NCBI RefSeq assembly: GCF_910592395.1
Contig: NC_088317.1
Location: 12,958,001 to 13,022,000 of the forward strand
Source of the DNA: Lineus longissimus
Taxonomy: Eukaryota; Nemertea; Pilidiophora; Heteronemertea; Lineidae
Direction of reading: 5' to 3'
DNA length: 64,000 nucleotides
In this document: one piece after another, positions 34,980-46,807 of the stretch
Numbering within the stretch: the first letter of the stretch is position 1
How the letters are laid out: every line of letters begins with the position of its first letter
Position numbers and translations under genes: made by a program
Notes under the pieces: generated by a model
The model's database searches: none
Seen by the model: only the letters and a program-made list of their open reading frames with translations
What the model was told of the DNA's origin: nothing

Positions 34980-37452
34980 CCACTCGACATCGGGACAAAC
35001 AGGTTTGGTGATCACTTATTGGACTTTCTGCAGGATACAAATTTGTGTATCATAAATGGTCGTTTTCCTACTAATGATAATTTCACGTCAGTTTCGGTAA
35101 AGGGAAAGTCAGTTGTGGATTATATGATGATACCTAGCAGTTGTTTCGATAGAGTTAAGGGCTGCGACGTGACACTTATGAGCGACGTTATAAAGGAAAT
35201 CGGTTTTGCATCGCGAAGAATATCGTATCACTCATTCATAAAAACTGTCATACAATGTGATGTATACACTGACGACATAGGTACGGCACCAGATTCTAAC
35301 TGTTATGTAAATCACCGTAGATATGCTATGGATGGTGTACCTCTGAACTTCCTTGAGAACCCTAGGCGCAGAAATGCAATAATAAACGTATGTGATAGGC
35401 TTATCAGCGAACATTCGGAACAAAGGACGGTAGATAGCGCATATGACCAAATAGTTAAGGAACAGCGTGATGAAATGGATGATACTTTTACGTTTAAAGA
35501 TATCAAAATACATTTCAAAGACAGGGGTAAGAGGCTGAGAAAGAATGCAAATATCTAAGGTGGAAAGGAAACCGTAAAACGAAACGTGCTTTACTGCTAC
35601 AATTTAAAACCGATCGATCGAACTTTGACAAAACATTTAGGCGGCTGGCGCGCAATTTCCACAGAAACTATATGGATCGGATAGAACAGTTACGGACAGA
35701 TGATCCAAAGGCATTTTGGAATGAGGTGAAAAACCTTGGTCCAGGCAAAAAGCGCCATGATCTGATTGATGCGGTGCGCATGCCCGACAGATCTATCTCG
35801 CATAACAAAGCGGACATAATGACCGAGTGGAAAAATTAATTTGAGACGCTTTATAATGGTGAGAATGTGCAATATTTCGATCAGAATCACTATGAAGCAA
35901 TTCAGAGGCAATAAGAGGAAATCGAACTGACTGACAATGCTGATGGTCGGCCTAACGCTCATACTCTAAATATAGATATCTCACGAATTGAAGTGGTCAG
36001 AGCTTATGGCAAGCCGTTCGTCCAATAATTAAGAAAACCTAGTTTTATTGAAAAAAAACTGGTTTTCTTCTTAAAAAACTTAGTTTCATGGAAGAATACC
36101 ATGTTGTCTTCCATGAAACTAGGTTTTCTTGCAAGAAGCATACGTTGATTAAAAAAACCTAGTTATTTTTAAAAACCTGGTTTTTTAACAAGATAACTTG
36201 GTTTTTAAAATCAACCTATGCTTTTTCCAAGAAAACCTAGTTTCATGGAAGAAAACTATGTTTTGTGGAATAAAACAAGGTTATATGCATTTCTTTTTCA
36301 AAACCAAGTTTTTAATGAAAAAGACCAGGTTATTTTCAAAACCTAGTCTTTTTACCTCGTCCCGGACTGGCCCAAGCATGACAGGGGAGCCCCAAATGAG
36401 CCACGTGAGTGCTGAGGCAAAAGACTAGGTTGTTTTGAAACCAGGTTTTCCTCTTTCGAAACTAGGTTTTCTTCTTAAAAAACCAAGTTTCATGGAAAAA
36501 ACCATGTTTTCTTCAACGAAACTAGGTTTTTTTGGAAGAAAACCAGGTTTTTATGAAAAAAACTAGGTTGTTTTAATTATTAGTCAAATAGCTGGATGAA
36601 AACATTTTTTTTTCTTTTTTCGAAACTTGGTTTTGAAGAGAAATCATGGAACCTACACTTTATCTAAAAAGAATAAGTTATTTTTTTAAAAACCTAGTTT
36701 TATGGAAGAAAACCTAGTTTTCTTGTTGAAAACACACTTTTCGGGAAGAAAACCATGTTTTCTTCTTAAAAAACCTAGTTTCATGTACCATGAAACTAAG
36801 TTTTTGACCATGAAACTAAGTTTTTTAAGAAGAAAACCAGGTTTTTTCAATAAAACTAGGTTTTCCTAATTATTGGACGAACGGCTTGCCATAAGAGCTA
36901 TATGTAAGCTTAAACTAGGTAAAGCGTGCGGCCCAGACAAAATTCCGAACGAGATACTAAAATCACCAAAAATGACCGATAGCTTATTTCGCCTCTTCAA
37001 CCGGGTTTTTCAGAGTGGAAGGATACCAGGAATTTAGAATAACAGTATTATTCACCCTATTCTGAAACCAGGGAAAGACAGTAAAGACCCGCTCAGTTAC
37101 CGGGGGATAAGCTTAAATTCTACCATAAGTAAGGTGTATAGTGCGGTCCTGAACAACAGACTTATGAAATACTGTGAGGAAAATGACCTGATCGTTGATG
37201 AGCAGAATGGGTTTCGTGCAGATAGGAACTGTATTGATCAAATATATGGACTAACCACAATTCTGCGCAACAGGAAGTTACAAAAACAGTCAACATTTCT
37301 ATGTTTCATTGATTTCTCTAAGGCCTTTGATGCTATAAACAGAACTTGTCTTTTCACCAAACTGCACAAGATGGGTATCCGAGGAAAGTTTCTCAGGACA
37401 GTAAATGCTATGTACACGAGTACTAAGGCTTGTGTGAAGGTCAATGGCCACT
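34980..37452 (+). pseudogene. LINE D, 5' part: endonuclease C-terminus to RT palm
   Basis: 5'-truncated within the endonuclease. It opens with DIGTNRFGDHLLDFLQDTNL, CIINGRF and VSVKGKSVVDYMMIP (34983-35140), then linker, with a frameshift at about 35555 and TAA/TAG stops, then FWNEVKNLGPGKK and IDISRIEVVRA (to 36004). An 889-bp element then interrupts. Coding resumes exactly after the second AGAGCT with ICKLKLGKACGPDKIPNEIL and continues through KPGKDSKDPLSYRGISLNST, VDEQNGFRADRNCIDQIYGL, the catalytic FIDFSKAFDAIN and CVKVNGH at 37452. There E1-outer interrupts it; the rest is at 50876-52518. The clade is not assigned. Confidence 0.88.
36005..36893. mobile_element. 889-bp element built of inverted satellite units, 6-bp TSD
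   Basis: Terminal inverted repeats TATGGCAAGCCGTTCGTCC(AATAATTA) at both ends. AGAGCT is duplicated on both flanks (35999-36004, 36894-36899). Removing the element and one AGAGCT rejoins the LINE D frame as ...VVRA|ICKLKL. The interior is almost entirely degenerate copies, in both orientations, of a unit around AAACCTAGTTTCATGGAAGA, more than twenty by eye. A unique GC-richer core (~36350-36427) is itself bounded by AGTCTTTT/AAAAGACT. It has no coding capacity, and the superfamily is not assigned. Confidence 0.85.
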
Positions 37453-37815
37453 CAAGGAGGATACCGCGGTGACTTCACATCACGTGATCACGACACATAT
37501 TACTAATCGCTATGGGCAATCAGATTCAGTCTGCTGACAGCACCAGCACTGAACACATATCCACGTCTCACTGTCTGGTGCGCTCCAGTACACAAAAATA
37601 CCAATAGACATGAAATATTGCAATACCTGGTGTGGATTCTTCCTGTGTAAAATAAAATTTACAGAGCAGATTAACTTCCACGAATAAAAAAGACGTTTGG
37701 CGTGGCCAAAGTGCGGAAATAATGTCTCCGCTAAAATACACTACGAAATAAACTAGGCAATGCACAACGCGATACACGGTAGAGATGCAGTTGAGTTTGT
37801 TATTGTTTTGACTTA

Positions 37816-38957
37816 GAAGCCTGCCCATATCATAATATATTCATGTATTCATGAAGTATGAACACATGTCTGTCCAATACAACACAAAGAACAGTCAATT
37901 TCTCCTTAAATCATTACCGAAACCGCGATATCCGCAGGAAGATTTCGTTCTAGTGTCCGAAAATGCATGATCTTACAGGGGCGCTAACTCGACAAATAGA
38001 GGGGATCTATGCGAGTTTTAGGTCCTAAACAGGTCTCGAACTTGTAAAATCTGTAAACATGCCTCCAAATCCCATTATAATAATGAAGAGATTGCCCCAT
38101 ATCTGGGAGACTGTTTTGAAACCATCGCTAATTTTGTAAGATCGGTGCCCGGCTATTTGGCTTTAAAAACCCTATTTTTCCCCATCAAAACAGCACTTTT
38201 CATTATTCAACTGATAACTTATTGTCTGAAGACTTATTGCATAGCAGAAAAGTACTAATAACTCTGATTTGATGCGAAAAATCTAACTTTATTTGATGAC
38301 TTGATTTTCCCTTGGCCGTGGATCGGAGACAAGACCACTAATGAATATTCATAGGTTTGAGGGTCGAGGCCCAAGGAGGATATCGCGGTGACGTCACGGC
38401 TTTTCCAAGATGGCGCTGCATGTTGTAAACAAACTCGATCCACGGCCAAGGGAAAATCAAGTCATCAAATAAAGTTAGATTTTTCGCACCAAATCAGAGT
38501 TATTGGTACTTTTCTGCTATGAAATAAGTCTTCAGACAATAAGTTGTCAGTTGAATAATGAAAAGTGCTGTTTTGATGGGGAAAAATAGGGTTTTTAAAA
38601 CCAAATAGCCGGGCACCGATCTTCCAAAATTAGCGATGGTTTCAAAACAGTCTTCCAGATATGGGCAATCTCTTCATTATCATAGTGGGATTTGGAGGCA
38701 TGTTTACAGATTTTACAAGTTCGAGACCTGCAGGACCTAAAACTCGCATAGATCCCCATAGATCCCCTCTATTTGTCGAGTTAGCGCCCCTGTAAGATCA
38801 TGCATTTTCGGACACTAGAACGATCTTCCTGCGGATATCGCGGTTTCGGTGATGATTTAAGGAGAAATTGACTGTTCTTAGAGTTGTATGGGACAGAAAT
38901 GAGTTCATACTTCATGAATACATGAATATATTATGATATGGGCGGGCTTCTAAGTCA
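37816..38957. repeat. 0.51-kb inverted repeat formed by two head-opposed E1 copies
   Basis: 37816-38325 is complementary to 38438-38957 with a few percent mismatch. It is not a hairpin element in itself. The left arm belongs to E1-outer and the right arm to E1-inner, which inserted in the opposite orientation. The 112-bp centre holds the MITE end (38326-38362), the TSD (38363-38371) and the E1-inner B end. Confidence 0.88.
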
Positions 38958-39257
38958 AAACAAGCCTATCGGCGTCTGATTCACAATGTGGTTTGTGAGG
39001 AGTGTCATAGTCGTCAACAGTGTAGCTTACGTATTTCGAAGACCAGTGGAATTGGCGGCGTCAAATTATTAGTGAAATTTATAATTTACAAATTACAAAT
39101 CGTTTATTGAAACCGTGTAAAAAGTTACATTTTACATAAGATGAAAGTACAATGACCATAAGCATGATGAACTAAATAACTGGTGTGACATTGTTGTGGA
39201 TTTGGTGGTGTGCAGCTGGAGGAGTGGACAATGTCACAACCAGGGTTCCTACATTAT

Positions 39258-39836
39258 ATACAGTGGAACCTCCGTTAGAAGACACCTCTCTATTAAAGAC
39301 AACCTTTCCAATAAGGACACTAGTTTTGGTCCCAAATTGGTTGTTTCCATTCAATTTTGACTTCTCTAATCAGTCTTTGGGTGTTCCGAATGCTTGACAC
39401 ATTTCGAACATGTTTTGGTTGGAAACAACCCTACAGTCTTACACTTATGGCTGAATGAATGACAGTGCATTTTCGTGTGAGCTCGGTGACGAAATGCTGC
39501 GACACTATTCGTCACCAACATGCTTGATGGGTGGTGCCATCTGCACAAAGGACGATGAATTAAATAACTGATGTGACATTGTCGCTGCATTTGCAGGTGT
39601 CCACATCGAGGAGATGATGTCACTACATGTACCAGGGTTTGTACTTTCATATACAGTGGACCTACTTTTTGTGGACACCTTTCTATTGAGGACAACCTCT
39701 TTAATAAGGACAGTAGGTTTTGGTTCCAAATTGGTTGTTTCCATTCAACTCGACTTCTTAGTTTAGGACACCTCTCTGTTAAAACAGCACTTTTCAGTCC
39801 CTGGGGCATTTCTGGAAATTTCATGCTATAGAGCAA
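39258..39836. repeat. Two pogo-like terminal segments in tandem (unit 1)
   Basis: CAGTGGAACCTCCGTTAG...ACACCTCTCTATTAAAGACA at about 39259 and CAGTGGACCTAC...GACACCTTTCTATTGAGGAC at about 39654 are both in the same orientation and both followed by AAATTGGTTGTTTCCATTCA. A minus-strand frame of 156 codons (39366-39836) crosses them. It is conserved in unit 2, but it reads through repeat ends and is probably fortuitous. Confidence 0.65.
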
Positions 39837-42174
39837 TTGGTTCAGCTAAGTGACAAGAACAGTACTATAAGACGGTTTTAAAAAGTTGAAAAATTATTTA
39901 TTTAAATGACATATGAATGGTTCAGCAGTAATTGGCAGTGTGCATTATGTAATGAAATATGATTTACATAATATAACATTTTTGTGACAAATAGTACAGA
40001 TGATGGATAAATCGATACAGTGGATAGCTGTTAGAATATGCAATACATGCAATAGCATTTGTTTTTATTGAGATTTTGCGAGAACCAAGTGGTATTTTGA
40101 CAAGATAATAGAAAGCCAATAACACTACAAGAACATGACTTCAATACATTGACATTGTAGTACTTGGTATACTAAAAATATTCAAAGATGGGTATCTTGA
40201 GTTAAAGTACAAGATGTATGAATGAAGGAGGCACTCGGGTAAGAAATGGTGTCGCTAATGAAAGATTAGAACAGTCCGTCTCAACCTGCCAAGCTCAGAG
40301 CGACATGCACCTGGTTTTGCTGTGACGGGTCACATATACAAAGTTTACATAAAACAAGATTTGTATGTTTATTTAGGAGGAGTACAAAAGTTGTATATAA
40401 AATGCCGACTTCATAATGATTTATAGGACACAAAATTTGACATGACAGCATTTTATAAAATATGAATAATATATAATGAGAATAGTTTTGTAGCACCAAT
40501 GATTTGAAAATACTGAATTTATTTATTGCATGAATAGAACACAAAAAACAGGATGATTACATGATTGTCACATGCGTGAAATATATTGTCATGGATGGGC
40601 ATTGGGAACAAAAAGAATTGCTGTTATCAGCTGCATTGGTAGCGATTGCTTTAGCTGATTTTCAGAAACTGACAGGAATGAGAATGTTGATATAGTGTTG
40701 AAAAAATATTTTTATGACATACATTGCATTCAAATAACACTAAGAAGTAGACGAGTACTAATTTCGCACACTTGAAAATATATGGACATTGACTGTCACT
40801 GGTAGTGGTAGTAGAGTAATTACATGCCATCAGCAGCACTAATTCAGACAGTTTTCGCTGTGCTTCAGTAACTGACTGGAATGACTAAGTTTGATTGTGC
40901 TGAAATGATACATAATAACGTACATTGCATAAACAAAATGATTACAAGATTTGTACTGTCTTGAAATATATGGACAGGGACAGTCACTGGAAGTTTGACA
41001 TGCCATCAGTTGCATTGCTCCCGACAGTTTTCACTGTGCTTCAGTAACTGACTGGAATGACTAAGTTTGATTGTTCTGTATTTGCCTCCATTTGGATTTT
41101 GTGAACAAAAGTTACTAACCTTGTGTAACTGAAGTGTCGAATTCGCCTTGGTCGAAATGATAATACAGTAAATAAACCTATTGAATGTTGCTGAAAAGAA
41201 AACATTTACTACGTTAGAAGCCATGTACATGATAACACCACCACCACCATTATCAATATCATCACAAGTCAACTGGGGAATATGTGTGATATTTGTTCAA
41301 AACTTGCGTATATGGTATTTGCAGGTCTATTGTATTGTAACATATTTTTCACTTTCAAAATTAACTTTTTTACTCGAAATTATGAATCAATACTAACCGT
41401 AAGAAGTGTATGAAATTACAGAAGGCCTTCGTCGAAAAATGTAATGTACTTGTACTCATTCGTGTCATTAAACCTGAAAGCAGCACAGCATAACAGTGAA
41501 ATTACCGTGACATCAATGGATGTCAAACTAACGTAGTGACGTAAATTTGAATTCGAAGTGCACAATTTCACAATTAAGGTTTTGAACACATTGAGAACTG
41601 AAAAACTTCATACAAATGCTTTCACACCAATGATATGATTGTGGCGCTCCTGATGAGGTATCGCCCTCTGCTAAGCAGCTTTGGTCGTAACTAGGGTAAA
41701 TGTTTTTTTCAAGTGATATGAGCGATGCAATACCTTAGTTACCACCAGCGCCACGTAGCAGTCAATGAAGTTGTGCTGGTACCCCATTAACGTCATGCTT
41801 CAAATTTGAAGAAATTGATATTACCTTCATCAAGTATGTAATATTACACCAGGCCTTTGTCGAAAATGTAGATCTCGAAGTCTAACTGTAATGAAAGAAA
41901 ACATCAATGTGACAATATGGTCTACTATGTATGAGGGGGAGAACGGGTATTTTCGGGACACTGGGATGGGCCGAAAATAACTGTCGGGATTCGGGATACG
42001 ATAGACACCCTTATTTTAGCGGGATTCGAGACAAGCCGTGTTTTGCGTCACGATTCGGCTAAAATTGCGTATTGGGAAACGGGATAAGCCTTTTTTCCTA
42101 ACGGGACGTCGAAACAGTTACCCCCCCTTCCCCGTTCCCACCCTCATGACATGTAGCATTGTTTGTAGGCCTAT

Positions 42175-43872
42175 CAGTAGAGGCATTCCATATGAAATCA
42201 ACCTATTTAAGAAAATCTTCCCAGGTCATAGTCTCAGAATTGGCTAATTTTTACATATTTTGTAGGGTATAGGGCCAATATGAAAAGTCCAAAATATTTT
42301 TGTCATATTCCTGACGGTTAGCCCCCCAGGAGGGTCCAAAAAAGGGGGCGTGGCACCTTTTGGGGGCGGCCGCCTATTTCCTAGCCATCTTTGAATGGCT
42401 ATATCTCAGAAAGTATTAGAGATACCCTTTTGATTCTTTCAGGGTGTTTTCTTCTTGGCCCAAGGACTGCTTTAAAACCATTAATTATATACTGAGACCT
42501 TTAGGATGAAAATTTATGGGGTTTCAATATTAGGTGATTTTTGACCAAAATTGCGTTTTTGGGGGGCTCTACCACCCACACTATAACAGGGTGGAGACAA
42601 ATGAATGGTTGTTTTGGAAGTATCCTGTAATGACATTGTCTTGGTGTAAAAGAAACATCCTGAAAGATTCAGAAGTTTCTGAAAAGTGGTCCTGAAGTTG
42701 GTCCCACCCCCAAAATGCTACATTTACAACATCTCCGACTGCTCTGAGGAACACAGTAATATACAAGTGTCATTCATGCATCCTCAAAGTCAAGCTTCAA
42801 ATATCATATGGCCAACCCCAAAAGATGTTTGCTGGGTACCGTTAGAGCACATCCTGGCCATAATCGATGCCCCAACAACTTGTGGTCTAGGACGCAGTTA
42901 TTTCATTTCCTCAGCTGATGAAACAAGAATAAAAGCAGGCTATCAGCGGTTCATGCACTGACTTTTGTGATCTACATGTAAACGAAACTGTAGTATATTA
43001 GATGGGACTTATTGTTCTATGGTTCTTAGAAGAATGCTAAGGACAATCCAGTGTTTCCAGGGCTATTCAAATACTGTAGCTGTTGTTCCTACTGTTATAA
43101 ATAAAGTATTATATGGAAAAATTGTTCTTATGTACATTTATGTACATTAATGTACATGTTATATAGGACGAGTGGCATACCAGTCTTGACTAGGGAAACT
43201 ATTTATTTCCACTAGAAGGAGTGCTGGTTTGAAAAAGATTTTTTACTCAGAAGTAGAGGGTACCAAGGTCTCTTGAGGAAAATTATTTTTTTCATCATTA
43301 ACCCATTCCTACCTGGCCATTTTGGACCCTCAATATGTAGCATTTTGGGGGTGGGACCAACTTCAGGACCACTTTTCAGAAACTTCTGAATCTTTCAGGA
43401 TGTTTCTTTTACACCAAGACAATGTCATTACAGGATACTTCCAAAACAACCATTCATTTATCTCCACCCTGTTATAGTGTGGGTGGTAGAGCCCCCCAAA
43501 AACGCAATTTTGGTCAAAAATCACCTAATATTGAAACCCCATAAATTTTCATCCTAAATGTCTCAGTATATAATTAATGGGTTTAAAGCAGTCCTTGGGC
43601 CAAGAAGAAAACACCCTGAAAGAATCAAAAGGGTATCTCTAATACTTTCTGAGATATAGCCATTCAAAGATGGCTAGGAAATAGGCGGGCGCCCCCTAAA
43701 AGGTGCCACGCCCCCTTTTTTGGACCCTCCTGGGGGGCTAACCGTCAGGAATATGACAAAAATATTTTGGATTTTTCATATTGGCCCCATAACCTACAAA
43801 ATATGTAAAAATTAGCCAATTCTAAGACTATGAACTGGGAACCACTTGTTGATTTCATACGGAATGCCTTAG
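42175..43872. mobile_element. 1.7-kb element with ~550-bp inverted arms, empty site in unit 2
   Basis: Arms 42180-42722 and 43338-43868 are inverted copies (AGGCATTCC...TGAAATCAAC at the ends, AACCGTCAGGAATATGACAA, GTTGGTCCCACCCCCAAAAT). Relative to unit 2, where GGCCTATTGTTACTC is continuous at 48703, it inserts within TAT, giving a 3-bp (or 2-bp) duplication. A ~90-codon frame (42686-42961, +) includes WPTPKDVCWVPLEHILAIID and reads like the C-terminus of a transposon-encoded protein; I cannot name it. Confidence 0.87.
42686..42961 (+). pseudogene. Protein-like fragment inside the long-arm element
   Basis: The frame reads ...CSEEHSNIQVSFMHPQSQAS, NIIWPTPKDVCWVPLEHILA, IIDAPTTCGLGRSYFIS and ends ..KAGYQRFMH. 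The upstream part lies in the inverted arm, so only the last ~70 residues are unique interior sequence. The composition (Trp/Pro/Cys pattern) is protein-like rather than random. Function unknown; probably the surviving 3' end of the autonomous parent's ORF. Confidence 0.4.
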
Positions 43873-45498
43873 TATTGTTACTCACAATCTATTTTTTTGT
43901 AATTGATACTGGTAGTATCAATGTGAAATATGCCACACGTTGGGAGCATGCAAGGCCTAGTACAATACACCATCATCACAATCAAATATTTCAATAATAC
44001 ACTGTCAACGAGAGTGAATGTTCAACCATCAATCACGTGCATTGTAGTGTACATCCCCCATCCCATGACGGCTTGCGCCCCGCTGACACGACGAGCACAT
44101 GGCTGAGCCAATCCATCGCCTATACACTACTTTACAAAAATCGACACCTACTGAAACTTTCACTAATTATTCTCGGAAATGTACTTTATCGTTACATTAA
44201 TAAATGCACATTCGAATTTCAAAACTACCACTTATTTTTGCCGTGAAACTGACCTGAGTTATCGAAACACCGTTACTGCGAAAAGAGGAAGAAGCAGGTC
44301 CGCATTTATCGAAATATTGCTAAATATAATTGTCAAAATGTCGACCAAATTACCAATTAAATCACAATAAACTTATCAAATGTTCACTCATGCCTTTGGG
44401 TGAAAAAATACTGATTTTTCAATCATTCTCAATTTTACAAATCACCAATCACAAAAAGAAATAATGATGCAATTACCCAAACTAGATGAGATTTGACCAC
44501 TGGTATAATTCCGCCATCTTGGATATCGGCATCGTCACCACCACTTCAAATTCTAAAGTCTTATTCAGGCCTAATATGTGTCACCTGCTGTGGTAAAATG
44601 GCTTGTTTTATCAATAAATAACAAAATATGATCTTTGTAAATAAAATCGGAGATCTTCTGGTGTGTTTTTATGTGAATTTATTACGAACTATCAATGCAG
44701 CGCAGGGCAGCCATCGTGTTCTCATGCGTAGTGGCGATGTGATAGCCATCCGCGGCACTGCTTTTCAAGATGGTGGCAATTGCCCAGTGCTAGAGGCATT
44801 AAGGAAAATTGAGAGCAGGCCCCTAATGAATGAACTCTCAACGATATCGATATATTTTCGTAATTCCAGCACAACTGTTCAACAATGAACGTCCACCGAC
44901 AATCCCACTTAACGAATATTAATATCAATTCATATCATGTATCTTAAAACGCTTTTATTTCATTTTAAAAAGAGTTATCGAGTGAACGATGACCTCCTAC
45001 CGTACCCTCGAAATAAACAGCCAAAATGACCACAAAAACACCTTTTTAGAAAAAAACAGCGATTTTTACGAAATAAATGTCATCAGAGACGAAACTAGAC
45101 ACTAATTTAGCTATGTATGCACAGTAATAGTACCTGAAGTGATCGATTTCAAGGAGAAAATACACTGAAAACAACTTTTCAGGAACAGAAATAAGATCAC
45201 ATTGTGAACAAGCCTATCGGCGTCTGATTCACAATGTGGTTTGTGAGGAGTGTCATAGTCGTCAACAGTGTAGCTTACGTATTTCGAAGACCAGTGGAAT
45301 TGGCGGCGTCAAATTATTAGTGAAATTTATAATTTACAAATTACAAATCGTTTATTGAAACCGTGTAAAAAGTTACATTTTACATAAGATGAAAGTACAA
45401 TGACCATAAGCATGATGAACTAAATAACTGGTGTGACATTGTTGTGGATTTGGTGGTGTGCAGCTGGAGGAGTGGACAATGTCACAACCAGGGTTCCT

Positions 45499-46087
45499 AC
45501 ATTATATACAGTGGAACCTCCGTTAGTAGACACCTCTCTATTAAAGACAACCTTTCCAATAAGGACACTAGTTTTGGTCCCAAATTGGTTGTTTCCATTC
45601 AATTTTGACTTCTCTAATCAGTCTTTGGGTGTTCCGAATGCTTGACACATTTCGAACATGTTTTGGTTGGAAACAACCCTACAGTCTTACACTTATGGCT
45701 GAATGAATGACAGTGCATTTTCGTGTAAGCTCGGTGACGAAATGCTGCGACACTATTCGTCACCAACATGCTTGATGGGTGGTGCCATCTGCACAAAGGA
45801 CGATGAATTAAATAACTGATGTGACATTGTCGCTGCATTTGCAGGTGTCCACATCGAGGAGTAGATGATGTCACTACATGTACCAGGGTTTGTACTTTCA
45901 TATACAGTGGACCTACTTTTTGTGGACACCTTCCTATTGAGGACAACCTCTTTAATAAGGACAGTAGTTTTTGGTTCCAAATTGGTTGTTTCCATTCAAC
46001 TCGACTTCTCAGTTTAGGACACCTCTCTGTTAAAACAGCACTTTTCAGTCCCTGGGGCATTTCTGGAAATTTCATGCTATAGAGCAA
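45499..46087. repeat. Two pogo-like terminal segments in tandem (unit 2)
   Basis: Counterpart of 39258-39836, with a 3-bp in-frame insertion (GTA) near 45862 and a handful of substitutions. Confidence 0.65.
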
Positions 46088-46520
46088 TAGGTTCAGCTAA
46101 GTGACAAGAACAGTACTATAAGACGGTTTTAAAAAGTTGAAAATTATTTATTTAAATGACATATAAATGGTTCAGCAGTACTTGGCAGTGTGCATTATGT
46201 AATGAAATATGATTTACATAATATAACATTTTTGTGACAAATAGTACAGATGATGGATAAATCGATACAGTGGATAGCTGTTAGAATATGCAATACATGC
46301 AATAGCATTTGTTTTTATTGAGATTTTGCGAGAACCAAGTGGTATTTTGACAAGATAATAGAAAGCCAATAACACTACAAGAACATGACTTCAATACATT
46401 GACATTGTAGTACTTGGTATACTAAAAATATTCAAAGATGGGTATCTTGAGTTAAAGTACAAGATGTATGAATGAAGGAGGCACTCGGGTAAGAAATGGT
46501 GTCGCTAATGAAAGATTAGA

Positions 46521-46807
46521 ATTAAGACATATCTCTGTATTTCATGTGGTGTACTGACAAATGGTGCAGTTTGTTACCAATTTTGTACATAGTTGGTGTG
46601 TCATGTTTATTCATACATCTTGCTCTATAAAAGCGAGTGAGAGAGGCATTGTGACATTAGAGTGTTGTATATCTATAGAATATGTGACCCGTCACAGCAA
46701 AACCAGGTACATGTCGCACAGAAGATGAGCCTAAATGACACCAGGAGATAATGGAAGAAATTGATGTGCTCATATTTTACAAAAGGCAGACAATAGATAA
46801 ATGAACA
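46521..46807. repeat. ~287-bp segment present only in cargo unit 2
   Basis: Unit 1 reads AAAGATTAGAACAGTCCG without it (about 40280). Its right part (TATGTGACCCGTCACAGCAA, 46680-46718) is complementary to 46840-46876 just outside, so it completes a hairpin that unit 1 has only half of. It is either an insertion in unit 2 or a deletion in unit 1. Confidence 0.8.

Larger units (their letters stand above)
38959..45206. repeat. Cargo unit 1 of E1-inner (6.25 kb)
   Basis: Runs from AACAAGCCTATCGGCG... to ...AAGATCACATTGTG, then starts again as unit 2. ATTCACAATGTG near the start is complementary to CACATTGTGAAT at the array's right end. No protein domain is recognisable. It contains paired pogo-like terminal segments, an internal duplication around GTGCTTCAGTAACTGACTGG (40851 and 41037), and a 1.7-kb inverted-repeat insertion not present in unit 2. 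Confidence 0.9.

Noticed and set aside
37816-38957. Single 1.1-kb palindromic hairpin element
   Set aside because: The inverted arms are parts of two separately inserted E1 copies in opposite orientation, as shown by the TSDs.
39366-39836. 156-codon frame as a cargo gene of E1-inner
   Set aside because: It reads antisense through tandem pogo-like terminal repeats; conservation in unit 2 is explained by recent duplication. Kept only as a low-interest observation.
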